From: Eonycteris spelaea
Taxonomy: Eukaryota > Chordata > Mammalia > Chiroptera > Pteropodidae
DNA: 64,000 nucleotides
Assembly (NCBI GenBank): GCA_003508835.1
Contig: PUFA01000012.1
Span: 16,720,001 to 16,784,000, forward strand
Reading direction: 5' to 3'
A program made the translations under genes and the position numbers. Positions 22,190 to 33,712 of the stretch are shown here, in pieces. The notes beneath the pieces are model-generated. The model had not been told where the DNA came from, ran no database searches, and saw only the letters and a program-made list of their open reading frames with translations. How positions within the stretch are numbered: the first letter of the stretch is position 1; each line of letters opens with the position of its first letter.

Positions 22190-22480
22190 CAGCCTATTTT
22201 TTCTTATTGAGTTAGAATTTAAGTGCAGTAAAGTAGATGTTAAAGATTCGACTCAGTGAGTTTTGACTGATTTGCACCCATGTAACAATCACCCCATTGA
22301 GACACAGACTATGTCTCTCACCCAGAAAGCTCTCTTGCCTCCCCCAGTCACCCCGTCACAGCCCCTGAGGCACCCCTGATCTGCTTTCTACCATGAGGAA
22401 TGCTTTCACCTGTTCTAGACTTTCATACAGGGTGTACTCTTTGGTGCGCGTCCTCTGTCATTCAACAAGCCATCTGTGAG
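22190..22480 (-). mobile_element. L1M-type LINE fragment, antisense
   Basis: On + it reads cactgagt-type reverse L1 blocks: gtgagttttgactgatttgc, cccatgtaacaatcacccc, catgaggaatgctttcacct, and ttctagactttcatacaggg. These belong to the 3' region of an old L1. Confidence 0.65.
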
Positions 22481-22545
22481 ATTAGCCATTGAGAGGCAAA
22501 GAGGCAAGGGACCACTAGATGGGAATTTAGTGAGAGGGCTAAGAC

Positions 22546-22652
22546 ACTACACACACAGGCACACCACAGTCATGCACATGCACATAGACACACATGTACA
22601 TGCACACGGGCGCACACACAGGCATGCACACGCATGCCCACGCACAGCCAAG
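22546..22652 (+). repeat. CA-rich alternating purine-pyrimidine tract
   Basis: A degraded (CA)n region with many acac, gcac and atgc steps (for example cacacaggcacacc, acatgcacacgggcgcac). Long alternating stretches of this kind can adopt left-handed DNA. Confidence 0.8.
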
Positions 22653-22739
22653 CCGCTGTCACTGGGGCTGGGTAGCATCTGCTTAGATCAGCTCTCGCCT
22701 CGTGGAAGCACCAGTTCGCCGTCTGTTTCCTAGCTGTCT

Positions 22740-23100
22740 GTCTTGCCTCCAACCCTGTCCACCTGCCCCAGAGCTGCTAGGTTTCTCTTCTTACGGAAGA
22801 CACTGTTTTGCTCCTGTCACTCACTGCTCAAGCATCTTTCAAACCCCAGTCTGAACTCAACCCATCTCCTGCACACACTCCATACCTGTTCCCACCCCAG
22901 GGCTTCGGGCTTTGGAGGTTCTTCCTCACTTTTCATCCAAGCCTTCTCCTGGTCAGTTGCCCCTGCTGGATGAAGTCATTCCCAAACAGCAGCCCTGATG
23001 TTCTGCCTGCGATCTGCCCACACTGTCACCTGCTCAGGCCCTCCATCTCCTCTCATTACTTTCTGACCACCAGAGGCATGGCCGGAGAGCAGAAGAGCAC
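22740..23100 (+). mobile_element. L2-like LINE fragment
   Basis: The blocks ctcctgtcactcactgctca, catctttcaaaccc, ctgttcccaccccagggctt and ttcatccaagccttctcctg resemble the middle of an L2-like LINE. It is diverged and the assignment is tentative. Confidence 0.4.
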
Positions 23101-24490
23101 TCGATCATTGTCCTGAGGCCAGACTGTGGAGCTCTGGGCTGACAAAGAGGTCTGAACCTGCGCGTGTCTAATGTGACGGGCAGGGAAGGCGGTGTCATGA
23201 ATCAGACGTGCTGAAAACAGACCTCAGCCCCCTTAGCTGCCATGTGGGGATCCCTCAGCCGCTGGAGTAAGGTGGCTTCTCCCCAGTGGGCATGCTAGTC
23301 CCCATGCCCCCTAAGTGCACAGGTAAACATGATGTCCACCTTTGCTCAAATGTAAGTAACCCCAAATCTAAAGTTTTCCCAGCAAGATTTCTCAGATCAT
23401 TTTGTGACCATCTAGACATTTAGGGATCGAGCTAAACTGCTCGAATGTTCTGTATGATGTTTTATTTATTAATTGATTGCACAAAAATACTAAGCATCTC
23501 TTGTCTTGTGCTACTTTTCTTTCCCCTTAGGTCTGGCCCAGCCGGAGAATAGAGCTGCTTTGCATGTCGCCCACGAGCAGCCCTGCGATGGGACTTGTGG
23601 GTGCAGGGACGGGCAGCCAGGACTGAAATCGTCGGGGGGCCCTACGGGGCAGGCGAGGCACAGGGGTTGGACAGTGGGCGTGCTGGGTTTCTCCCCAGTA
23701 CGTAAACCCATCATTCACCTTCAGAGAGACCAGCCTGGGTTGCGTTCCCCGTGGTCCCCAGTTGCGGCCACCCTCACTCGCCCATGTGAGAGACAGAGAC
23801 AGGCACCGGGAGACACAGAGAGAAACATCCGGAGCCACGGAGGCTGATGCAAAGATGAAGAGGAGAAGAAACCGAGCTAAAGACAGAAAAGAGAGGGAAA
23901 GACTCAGACTTGCCAGAGGAAAAACACAACGAGACAGAACTCTCCTTTGTGGTTAAACAGGGTGCCGCCGATCACCCGGGTTTGTCTGGCCTCTCATGGT
24001 TGCAAACTCCTTGAAATGCTGATAAGATCAAAAGCACACAGCGCTTCATGAGCTAATAACCTTTTCACCCAGGCTCAGATCCTGACCCCAGAATGCTTGC
24101 TCAGAAAGGGCTTTGAGACATTCTGTTAAAGGACTAACAATTAAGCAGGAGCACGCCTCCCCCAACCTCACCCCATCACAGAATGAGGCCATAGGGCCAG
24201 TCCCGGCTCCTCCGTAACGCAACACGGCTGAGGCCACATGTAGCAACGACTGAAAACTGCCCACAGCCACCGCACGGTGAGCCTTCATAGGAAAAGTCTG
24301 ACTCCCAGGAAGCTGTCCTGGTTAGGGGGCGGGAGCACACCTGGGCATAAGAAATGCCAGAACGGGAGGAAGTCAAGCATGCTCTGCCGCTTCAGTATCC
24401 TGGGGTCCCCACGGTAGCCCCAGAGTAAAGACAGAGAAATCAGAGGTGGACGATGTGGGTCATGGCCCCAGTGAGGGCGTGGCTGTGCCG
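23101..24490. other. Intergenic DNA, nothing identified
   Basis: A purine-rich stretch at about 23850-23935 gives a lysine/arginine-rich open frame that is not gene-like. No exon or repeat is supported. Confidence 0.4.
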
Positions 24491-24509
24491 TCTGTCTGTC
24501 TGTCTGTCC
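24490..24509 (+). repeat. (TCTG)5 microsatellite
   Basis: Five tctg units in tandem. Confidence 0.9.
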
Positions 24510-24929
24510 ATAGCTGTTAAAAAGACACTCCTCAATATGATGGGTATAAATACACCTGGGGCCACGTGGGTTCAAACCTGGGAGATCACAGGAGCGGAGG
24601 GTTTAGACGAATTCTGGCCCCCGAGGAAAGAGAAATCCCACCACCAGCACGGAGCTCTTCCTCCGGCTAAGGATCAAGTGTTTTTCTCCGAATCCGAGGC
24701 AGGCTGCGCTGGCACGGGTGGGCAGACGGGTGCCCAACTGCCACCATGCAGTCCAGAGGGCTGTGGTTTCACAGATACATCCAACTCTTCAGCCGGAAGA
24801 CACTTTTTTTGGTTTGTGGACCAACAGTGCAAACAGATGCACCAACCATCCCCGAAAATAGATTACAGTTGCTGTGCTCTTCCCAGGACTAAATATCCAA
24901 AACCTTTTTAACAGGCTGCACAATCATGT

Positions 24930-25030
24930 GACTGTACTTCATGACACAGACCTGTACACTTAAAAGTGGTTGCAGCGCTATAAATTTTGTTATGTCTGTT
25001 TTGCATTTTTTATAATAAAAATATTCACAA
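24930..25030 (+). mobile_element. L1 3' terminus
   Basis: acctgtacacttaaaagtgg, aaattttgttatgtctgttt and ttttataataaaaat follow the end of an L1M/L1MB 3' UTR. The preceding 3' UTR is not clearly recognisable. Confidence 0.6.
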
Positions 25031-26440
25031 ATTTTTACAATTTTTTAATTAATTTTTTTCAAAAACAAAAATGTTCATTTTTCATTCATTGGAACTTCAT
25101 TAGTGTTCAAACACTTCTATCAGGGTCTCTTGGCTCTGAGGCTCCGATTTCGTCCATGTTGGCTTCCTAGAAAAGCAGTCTCTTCCCTCCCGGTTGCCAA
25201 TGGCCAGGCCCCTCCCTCCAGCTCAGCAACCTGAACAGAATTGGGTCACCCCCTCCCCCACCCATCAACACCAGCCAATTCTGGGCCTCCCACGAGGACC
25301 ACCTCGGGTCATGTGCTGCCCAGGACCCCCATCGTGTCGCCTGGGACCTGGACACGCTGATTGGTCAGGTTCAGCTCAAAGCTCCCTGATGTCACTTCTA
25401 CCGCAGATGGCTGCTTTTCTGCAAGCTGACGTGCTGGGGAATTCTGGCCCAGGGCAGCCTTGCCCGCGATGGAGAGGAAGCCGGTAGATCAACGTCCCAG
25501 CCCCACAGCCTGTCCAGCGGTGTCTCGCTCGGGCAGGTCCGCCCACAGCCGTCCCCGTCCTTTCCCATCTCGCTCACCCACCGCTGCGGTGTTACCGGGG
25601 TCAACTTCTAAATGAACCACTTCCGCTTGAATCCTTGTCTCTGAGTGAGCTTCGGGGCAACCCAGACCAGCCAGCTCCAGAGGAGCCAGGACCCCGTGGG
25701 GAGAGGGGAAAATGAATGAAGTCTGGGTGGCAGACCCAGCGTCCTCTCCTGCTCCCCCTCAGATGTTCCCGGGCTCAGCTCGGGGCTGGGGTGACAGCTG
25801 GGGGGGGGGGGCCAGGGACACAACTCCCGCCCCTGGCCCTGTGCTTTCCCCCACTGCACCTCGCCCTCTCTGCCCCTGGGGAAAAGCCTACCGCAAGAAT
25901 TCCTGCTTTTGAAAGACAGGGCGATGCCTCACAGGGAGACAGTTAGCTGTGCTAAATGTCAGTCACCCACCCGGCCACAGTGGATTTAAGCAGGAAACAG
26001 CAATGAGAAAGAGCTTAGGAGCAAAGCGCTGGTGCAGGAGAGGGGCTGGTGGTAGGCACGAAGGCAGCGGCTCCGCAAACCGCTTCCTCGGAGTCGCTCT
26101 GTAGCTTGAGAGTGTGTGACTCAGTCCCGAGTAACCTTTACTAAGAACCCAGGTACCAGGAAGGTTAATGAAGGGATAACAGAATCTCCTTTTGTTCGTA
26201 ACTGGAAGGATTTAAGGGGATTTCACGGCAGCGGGAATTCCTGATGACTTATTCAAAGCCGTGACGCGTGGGGTACATTTCTGCCCCCAGGTGGCCCGAG
26301 CTGGGCCATCCACCGGCTGCACTCGGTGTGTCTGTCCTCTTGAAGGGCAGTATGGAAACCTCGGGTGTAGGACCCTGTCCGGCTGGGGGTGGGGGGGGGC
26401 AGGGACCCTACGAGCTCCAGGATAGTACTACAAGCAACTG
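25031..26440. other. GC-rich intergenic DNA with homopolymer G runs
   Basis: No gene or repeat is supported. G12 at 25800-25811 and a G-rich run at 26385-26399 are the notable sequence features. Confidence 0.45.
25800..25811 (+). repeat. G12 homopolymer
   Basis: Twelve consecutive G residues in gacagct followed by the run and ccaggg. Confidence 0.9.
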
Positions 26441-26444
26441 CGAT

Positions 26445-26640
26445 TAATTGAGGGCTCACTGCGAGGACTGCTCCTCACTGGAGTCTCACGACGACCCTAT
26501 GACCCCCGTTTTACAGATTAAAACACCGCAGCACAGAAGTACGTCGTCCATGATCGAACAGCTGGTACGTGGAAGAGCTGGGATCCGAACCACCCAGGTG
26601 ATCTCGCTCCAGAGACCTCTTACTCGCTGTGTGAGTCTGC
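26445..26640 (+). mobile_element. MIR SINE
   Basis: The blocks tcacgacgaccctatgaccc, ccgttttacagattaaaaca, gtacgtggaagagctgggat and ccgaaccacccagg follow MIR order. It has kept many CpGs, unlike the MIRs right of 27 kb. Confidence 0.75.
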
Positions 26641-26715
26641 TGCCAGGCGTTAGGGGAAGTTGCTGAGATGGAGTGGAGGTAGGGGTGGCGGAGACATAGA
26701 CACATGCTTTCACAT

Positions 26716-26742
26716 GCACACACACACACACACGCACGCACG
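26716..26742 (+). repeat. (CA)n microsatellite
   Basis: About ten ca units followed by cgca units. Confidence 0.9.
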
Positions 26743-27619
26743 TGGCCCCCTGAGCTAGATCCGGCCGTTTGAATGGACCTCCCAGCAGCTGCACCCACCC
26801 AGACCCAAGGCTGCCTGGGTCTGGCGAGGTCCCGGCCAGACGGGCTGGCGGGCAGCATGCCCTGGAGAGATGCAGGCCTGGCCTGGCACGGCGGCTGCCC
26901 CCCTTTCATTTCAGGAACTCTGCATCCCCTGAGAACGGGTGTTTTTGCAGGTCCCCTCGCCTCAGGGCCGCCTCCATCACCTCCTGGCCCGGAGGAATGC
27001 CATCCTTCCCCAGCACCCCCACACACGGCTGGCTGCAGTCTCTGCGTTAGCAGGCTTCCTGCATCCCCACGGAAACTAGGCCACGGTGTCCTTCAGACGG
27101 TAATGAGGGGCGCTGCGGAGAGCTCCATCAATCACATAACAGAAGAGACGAAGCTTGACCGGCTGGAAAATTGGGGATAAGTACAACTGCAGAACCTGTC
27201 GCCATCCAGAAGGCGTTTCCCTCTGCAGCCAGGGTGCTGGCCTGAGAGAGCAGGACGCGGCTGTTCTCAAGCGAGCCACGGTAGGAAGGGGTTCTTTGTG
27301 CCCCTCGGGTGCCACCCCCACTCCAAGGGCTCCGGCATCAGCATTCTAAAAGCTCCTTCCCCTTCCAGCCCTTAGGCCTGCATCATATGGGGTCAAACTG
27401 TGAGTCAAACTCTGCAAGGTCCATTCCTGGTTTCAAATCAATGACTTATGCAAAACATCTCAAATTGTTAGTCAGCAAACACTGTGCTCTCTCTTCCCTG
27501 TCTCCAAAGGTTTTATAGAGTTAGGGGTTGTCCTTGGCTTACAGGGGTAGATGTTGCCATCAATCTATGCTCTTTCACAGAAGCCCCTCCCCAAGGCAAT
27601 GTAACCCAATAACTCTAGC
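26743..27619. other. Intergenic DNA across the composition change, nothing identified
   Basis: The left part is GC-rich with CpGs and the right part, from about 27.3 kb, is AT-richer. No exon or repeat that I can name lies between the (CA)n tract and the MIR at 27620. Confidence 0.4.
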
Positions 27620-27697
27620 TCCCATGCTGAGCAGAGTCCTGTGTTAGGTGCTTTATCTAATGATCTCATTTAATCCTCCCAGATGTGTAGTGAGTAG
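27620..27697 (+). mobile_element. MIR SINE, 5' piece (split)
   Basis: gagcagagtcctgtgttagg, tgctttatctaatgatctca and tttaatcctcccagatg are the front half of MIR. The expected continuation (ttttacagatgaggaa) appears at 28325-28425, after about 0.6 kb of inserted repeat. Confidence 0.65.
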
Positions 27698-28324
27698 TGC
27701 TCTAGTTAGAACTGAGTTCAGCTGTGAGTGACAGGCACTTCTCAGATAACAGTAGCTCAAACCAGGGCTTCTCAAACTGTATTTTGCATGCAAATCACCT
27801 GGGATCTTGTTCAAATGTAGGCTCTGATTCAGCAGGTCTGCAGTGGGGGCTGAGATTCTGCATTTCTAACAAATTCTCAGGTAATATCAATGCTCCTGAT
27901 CAAGCATCAGAAGGTTAAGTAGGATAGTGGTTACATCCTCTGCCAGGTAAATGATACCCAAAGGAAAGGAGCTCTAGCCTGTATATTTTGATGGTATACT
28001 TTTGCTCTGCCATCCTCAATTGCTAGTGTCTTCCTCCTAGCACAAGGTGGCTGCCAAAGAACCAGCTGTCACATCCATATTTCAGCTAGAAGGAAAGAGG
28101 AATCGTTGAAAAAGGGAACACTTGCTTTTTGGGGACAATCCTCAGAAGTTAAATATGACATTTCTGCTTATATCCCATTGTCCAGAACAGTCATATGCTT
28201 CAAAGAAGCCTGGAAAATGTACTCGTTATCCCGGGTAGCCATGTGTGCAGCTGAAATTAGCAATGGTGGTGGTAGTGCTGTATTAGAAGGAAGAAATGAA
28301 GAATGGGTATTGGGAATAGCTAGC
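27698..28324 (+). mobile_element. Old interspersed repeat inserted in a MIR and itself carrying a MER5A
   Basis: Blocks before the MER5A (actgagttcagctgtgagtg) and after it (gctctgccatcctcaattgc, tgtcttcctcctagcacaag, ttatcccgggtagccatgtg) belong in order to one old repeat consensus that I remember, but I do not recall its name; an LTR or DNA-element origin is open. It is a nested insertion. Confidence 0.5.
27766..27912 (+). mobile_element. MER5A (hAT-Charlie)
   Basis: It begins agggcttctcaaactgt, continues gcaaatcacctgggatcttg, gattcagcaggtctgcag, attctgcatttctaacaaat, and ends near gctcctgatcaagcatcag. This is the clear MER5A pattern, nearly full length. Confidence 0.85.
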
Positions 28325-28425
28325 CTCATCCCTGTTTTACAGATGAGGAATTGAAGGACGAGGAGCTTAAGCAATCTAAAATTAAAAGAGTTAACACGTG
28401 TGCACAGAGCAATCATCGGCTTATT
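28325..28425 (+). mobile_element. MIR SINE, 3' piece (split)
   Basis: catccctgttttacagatga then ggaattgaaggacgaggag and cttaagcaatctaaaatt continue the MIR begun at 27620. Confidence 0.6.
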
Positions 28426-28633
28426 GTATCCGTAGGTCTGGTTGCAGTGTTAAAAAGCACAAGACAAGCAACAAGCGCAGTTAGCAGTCAAAGAAATAGA
28501 CTCCGCGCCTGTCAGAACGAACATCTGGAGGAGGTGAGAGACCACAGGTTACGACGACCGCTGAAATGGGTCAGCTAAAAGGAGGCTGGGAGGTGAAGGA
28601 GGGTAGGCGGATGACAGGAACAGGGAAATGGGC

Positions 28634-28645
28634 TTTTTTTTTTTT
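28634..28645 (+). repeat. T12 homopolymer
   Basis: Twelve T residues in gggc followed by the run and cctgag. Confidence 0.9.
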
Positions 28646-28724
28646 CCTGAGTACCCAGTATGCCGGGTACAGGGTGAGGTGCCGTGGGTCAAATGTGAAT
28701 GATACGCCTCTACCTCGAGTTGCC

Positions 28725-29120
28725 TGTGGCCCGTGGGGGGTGTTACACTATGGAGCTGCTGGATCAGTCAGGGTGGGCTGGGTTGTGCTCCAGTGACAAA
28801 TAACCTCAGAGGTGTTAAGCAGCAAAGGTGTGTCACTCATCCTCACTTCATGGAGCCTCCACCCATTGCTGGTTGCCTGAAAGGAGAGAAGACTGCATAT
28901 GTACTGGTTCTTGAAGCTTCACCCAGACGGGACACATATCACTCACTTCCACTCGCATTTCATTGGCCGAAGTGAGTCACATGGTGTTGCATAACTGGAG
29001 GCAGATGGGGTATTGGAAACCTACCATGTGCCTAGACGGAGAACTGGAAAAGTTTTGTGAATGGATATAACTGACTACCACAGATGCACAGGGCTTGCCC
29101 GGTCTGGTAGCATCAGGGAA
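28725..29120 (+). mobile_element. Old LTR-like repeat, tentative
   Basis: gatcagtcagggtgggctgg, agtgacaaataacctcagag and ttcattggccgaagtgagtc with cacatggtgttgcataactg resemble an old repeat with a 'cattggccaaagcaagtcacatgg'-like middle. I am unsure of the family. Confidence 0.4.
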
Positions 29121-29284
29121 AATTTCTCGGAGGAGGAAGTGCCTGATACAAAATATATGCTGTATGTCTAGGAAATGCATATTATTTTTGCTATTATTAT
29201 TGCCTGAAATTGAAGAAAAAAAAGCTAGACTTATACCTTCTTCTCCCTCAAGCTCACTGGAAGGGAAGTAACATTTATGATCAA

Positions 29285-29460
29285 CCTCAATGTGCTGGAT
29301 ACTTTTCCAACTGGCATGTCACCCTCACAGAACCCCTGTGAGGAGGAACTATTATCACAAACAAGGAAACTCAGAGAGGCAAAGCAACTTTCCCATGTGC
29401 ACACAGGATGTAAGTACAGAGCTTGGATTTGAACTTGGGTCTCTCTCACTCCAAGGTATA
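29285..29460 (+). mobile_element. MIR SINE
   Basis: cccctgtgaggaggaactat, caaacaaggaaactcagaga, gtaagtacagagcttggatt and tgaacttgggtctctctc match MIR in order. Confidence 0.8.
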
Positions 29461-29904
29461 TGTGTGACTTCACAACCTCCACTTCTAGCCCCTTGGGAAT
29501 ATGCAGCCCAACTCACAGCTTCATTCCACCCAACTGCTATTGTAGGGAGGTTCTCACTGGGTTTTTTTCACTTGGAGAAGTGCCAAGGTCTGGGGTCTGA
29601 TAAGGAAATTTCTAAAGCACCCACCCCAAGAGTCAGAACCTACTCTGCTCTCTCTACTGGCCTTAGCCCTCTTGCTTCTCCCATATCCAAACAAGTCTGG
29701 CCAGAATAACCTAGAAACTATAAACTATGGACTTACTCATCAGGAATTGATTCATAAGTCATTAGTTGAGTCATAAAAAAATATATCTTATGTTAATGTT
29801 AAGAACATTTAAAAAAAAAGAAAGTCAAACTGAAAACCAAATTATCATCAAATTTGCACTCTGGTTTTCCTGACAGACTTATTTTAAAGATAAGAAGAGC
29901 TAAC

Positions 29905-30072
29905 CAGATGAGGGCTTACTTGCCAGGGACTGTGCTAAGCCCTTTATGTGTTAACTCATCCTCAGCACATCGAATTGGGCAGGTGCTGTTACTACCCATT
30001 TTCCAGAGGAAGTAGAGTAAGGATTTGAATCCGGGTAGTCAGACTCTTAACCACTATACACTATTGCCTCCC
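29905..30072 (+). mobile_element. MIR SINE
   Basis: gactgtgctaagccctttat, gtgttaactcatcctcagc, gaagtagagtaaggatttga, atccgggtagtcagactc and ttaaccactatacactattg match the MIR 3' two thirds. Confidence 0.8.
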
Positions 30073-30679
30073 AACTGGGATGCCCAAGGAACCCACAGCC
30101 TGACAACCCAGGAGAGATCTGCAAAAGAGGATTATAAAAACCAATAGGGTTGACATTCTCCCTGGGGAAGGGTTCATGGAGATTAGAGATGCCAAAGCAA
30201 GGTTTTGAAGATGAATAGGAGATTGTCAGATGGTCAAGAAAGAGAAAGATATTCAGTAGAAGAGAGTGTAAGGGTAAAGACCTTGAAGCTTGAAAGAGAC
30301 CTGTAATATTATTGAATTATTCATCATGTGAGGAGAAATGGCAAAAGATGATATTTGAGAGAGAAGGAATCAGAGGCGAAACTGACAGCATGTAGAGAGG
30401 ATTTGTTGCAGGAATGGCTGAAGCCAAGAAGGATTCCTAGGGTCCTGGACAGAGTATAACATTATTCGATTTATTTGTTCAATAGTTTATTTTAACCATT
30501 CATTTATTCACTCACACTGTGCCTCACCTAGCAAAGGAGTTGAGGCAGCTCCCAAAGTCCACCATCAGAAAGTCAAATAAATAGCAAAAGGAAATCCTCC
30601 CAAACACTCATATCTGTCAGACCATGAGCTCGAACAGAAGCAACATACGCAAAGAGACAATCAGGGATGTGTCTATACT
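30073..30679. other. Intergenic DNA, nothing firm
   Basis: A purine-rich stretch at 30180-30420 and an AT-rich stretch at 30460-30520 are present. No named repeat or exon is supported. Confidence 0.4.
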
Positions 30680-31022
30680 CCTCACGGCGTTGTTCATGTT
30701 AGAAAAGATTCAGGGTCAGAAGAAATGACCGAGGCTAACTAGTGTATGACACATTTGTATAGTGACATGCTTAAATTATGTTTAAAACATTGAGTAATGT
30801 GGAAATTTAACTGGAAAATTTCCGAGTGTTTCTATATTTGATGTTTGCTATAATATGTCTAGAAGAAAATACATGAAAATATTTTCAGCTGTTTGGCCTG
30901 TGGGTTATGGGTAACTTTTGGTTTTACCTTTATATTTCTATCCTCCATTGTCAAAGTTTTCTGTAATTTGGAATATATGACTCTTATAATTATGAAAAAA
31001 TATATATTTTTTTAAATTAAAA
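30680..31022 (+). mobile_element. Old L1-like 3' region with A/T-rich end
   Basis: gttatgggtaacttttggtt, tttatatttctatcctccat, aaagttttctgtaatttgga and cttataattatgaaaaaat correspond in order to the tail of an old LINE-like repeat. The antisense relative of this tail is probably present at 38045-38285. The family is uncertain. Confidence 0.45.
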
Positions 31023-31889
31023 AGTATTTTCTAAAACTGCAATCTATTATTTGTGTTCTCATAATAAATTCCTGGAGTCACACACAAAAAATAGCTGAGA
31101 CAAAAAGAGAGAAGAGGGAAAAAGGATGGTAGCAAAAAGAACAAAGCCGGACATAAGAGTTCCCCGCAGAATGCCTGCCATTGAGGTCCCAGAGGGATGC
31201 CAGCTGTGAGCTTCCTGACAGCCAAAGCAAAGAGGGAAACACAGTTCAGACTTTCAGGTCAGCACTGAGAGCCAGGACCATGACAAAACACGCCTTTCCT
31301 AAAACTGAGATCCAAGAGAGATTACTCCCCATAGAGAGAATACCGACGTCACGGTGGATACAGGTACAACACGCAGCCACTCGTCAGTGCTGCCCAGGTG
31401 CAGTGGCACAGTGCAGCTAGGAGATGAAGCTCTGCCCGGGGAGAGCTGTGAGGGCCATCCGAGCTGTCTGACAGGTGACTCTGTGAGGGCTCTGGACCCC
31501 TCATCACTGTGAGAGAGGCTGTGGAGTTACAGCTCAAACACACACACACAAAACTGAATGAACACACTGTGGGGCGGCCTGATCTAACTCCCAGCACAGA
31601 CTGTGTGCCACGCGGGGCCACCTTCTGTCGTAGGCATGGCAGGCAGATGCCAGGGCTCATGATACTTTCAGGGACCCACAAAATGTTTCGATTTCTTTTA
31701 AAAGCAGAAGAAAAAAATTGAATTTTTAGATTAAAAAATATATATATTTTAATGGATAAATGAATGTAGTTCTCTTTAAGCAACACAATTGTTAATGATA
31801 ATTTTAAACACATTTTTTGTGGAGGAAGGGCTCACAAAGGACATAACATGGCCCCGAGGGCAGACTCTGTGCTAAATGTTTTCGTTTCG
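31023..31889. other. Intergenic DNA, nothing identified
   Basis: The 154-codon minus-strand frame at 31349-31813 has no recognisable domain and includes a run of low-complexity AT-rich codons. I do not consider it a gene. Confidence 0.4.
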
Positions 31890-32045
31890 CCATCTAACCT
31901 AACACTCAATGGCCTGCTGAGTGGGCGTGTGTCATTCACAATTTCTAGATGAGCAAACTGAGTGAGAACAGTGTTAAGTAATCTGCCCTGGGCCACCCAG
32001 GTGAATGGCCAAGCCGTTCCAGATACAGGTGATCTGACGACAATG
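31890..32045 (+). mobile_element. MIR-like SINE
   Basis: caatttctagatgagcaaac, tgagtgagaacagtgttaag, taatctgccctgggccaccc and aggtgaatggccaag follow MIR order. Confidence 0.6.
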
Positions 32046-32334
32046 CATGAGCCCAATAGACCCCACAGAAGCAGTGACCCCCCTCCCCAAGGTGGCAGCT
32101 CTAATCCCTGAAGGACCTGAGGAAGGTGACTGCAAGTCCAGTGGCTCGGAGGTGGCACTGGGCTAAGGTCGAGGGTGCCACGCAGGGAAAGAAAGAGAAG
32201 AGAGGTGAGGCAGTACAGGACAGGTGGCAGAGCCACCCTGGCTGAGCGGGCACGTGAAGTGTAGCTGAGGTCCCTGTTAGGATTTGACAAGCCATGGGTT
32301 GGGTTCAGAAGTCCTTCAGTTTTGGGTACAAGTC

Positions 32335-32500
32335 AGGTGAATGGTGTTTGACCTTAGACAAGTCGCTTCACCTATCAGACGGCCTAAGCTATAAATAAAT
32401 GCACTGGTAACAGTGCCTCCATTGTGAGGTCCCTGGTGTGGCTACACGGGGACAGTGTGGCCACACTATGGGATGTACCTGGCACAGAGCAGACATCCCA
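32335..32500 (-). mobile_element. MIR-like SINE
   Basis: On + it reads gtttgaccttagacaagtcg, cttcacctatcagacggcct and ccattgtgaggtccctgg, the reverse of MIR, diverged. Confidence 0.55.
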
Positions 32501-32849
32501 TAATGTCATCTCACCTTGGTATCATTACTGCATGCTAGGGGCCCAGCCTCCTGTAGGTGAGTTCTCTGCCTTGCTCAGCCATAACCAAATATCTTTCAAT
32601 CATTGCAACTCATAGAGAAGGCACTGAAAACATCTTGTAGCCTGTGCAGAGACATCTGGAAGGCTTAATAAAAGGTATTCCACATGCAACTTCTCCAACC
32701 CATGGCAATCATGTAAGAAACACTAAGTTACTTGACAAGTTCAGAAATACAAGTTTTGGAGGTCATTCCAATAGCTTTTTGAAACCAAAGTTTAAACGAG
32801 GGTACTAAGGCAAAGAGTAGCTAGAAGTTCATCGATCTGTTTCCACATC

Positions 32850-33030
32850 CTGGGTAAGCTGACTACATTTCCCAGGCTCCCTGCAGTTAGAGTGAAGGTT
32901 CTGACCGGTGGAATGGGAGAAACAGGAGCCTGCCCCTTCCAGTCCTGGCCATGAAGGTCGTTTGCTTGCTCTAGCTCTGTCAGCTGGCCAAATGCAGAAG
33001 CTGAAGTGGGGGACTCCAAAGCCCTAGGAG
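32850..33030 (+). mobile_element. Old repeat of the 'acatttcccaggctcc' family, copy 2
   Basis: gactacatttcccaggctcc, ctgcagttagagtgaaggtt, and further on caaatgcagaagctgaag with gggggactccaaagcccta. It is related to 13555-13720 and retains more of the element. Confidence 0.5.
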
Positions 33031-33471
33031 ATCATGGATCCATGTAGCGTGCCCAGCTGGCATCTCACTGTATGCCCTCGACACTCACTGTCTCTGTACG
33101 AGCCATTCACAGCTCCTCATTCCAGGCCTGAGGGCTCTCACTGGCCACAGGATCATGCTCATCCTACCTGTGGGGCAGGCCCTCAACCATGGTGGATGGG
33201 AGGTGGTGGATGACTGGGGTCTCTTCTACAGTCTCCCAAGCTCCCAGCATGATGAGCCCTATTGCTCATAACTCATTAACACATCCTGGATTTGCCTCTT
33301 TTCCGGGCCTCACTTTCCCACTTCCTAACAGAGCTTCCTGAGCTTACTGGGGCTCTGGGGGAATACAATCTAAGCCATAACATGAGACGGAAGGAGATTC
33401 CTTTTATAGCACCTGGACGGCTGCCTGCGAACCCAGCTGTACGGCGACAGGAGGGAGGAATAAACCTTTCG

Positions 33472-33712
33472 AGTAGGGTCAGTGATCTTTTCCTGAAAGG
33501 GCACAAGAGTTATATTTTAGGCTTTGTGGTCCATGGGGTCTTTGCTCCAACTGCTCAACTCCTCTCAGCACAAAAGCAGCCAGAGACGGTACATAAATGA
33601 ATGGGCATGGCTGTGGCCCAATAAGGTAGATACTTCACAAAAACAGGCAATGGGCCAGATTTGGCCTATGAGCTGGCATTTTGCTGTCCTCTGCTTTAGA
33701 GTGTGAAGCTTC
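33472..33712 (+). mobile_element. hAT-Charlie-type DNA transposon fossil (family copy 2)
   Basis: gggtcagtgatcttttcctg, gaaagggcacaagagttata, ttttaggctttgtggtccat, actgctcaactcctctcagc, aaagcagccagagacggtac, aatgggcatggctgtggccc, and the closing tttggcctatgagc are the full set of landmarks of the family at 290-523. Confidence 0.85.

Noticed and set aside
22546..22652. CRISPR-like spaced repeats
   Set aside because: It is a degraded dinucleotide repeat without fixed-length repeat and spacer units; the window is mammalian.
31349..31813. 154-codon minus-strand open frame
   Set aside because: It includes AT-rich low-complexity codons and has no recognisable domain.
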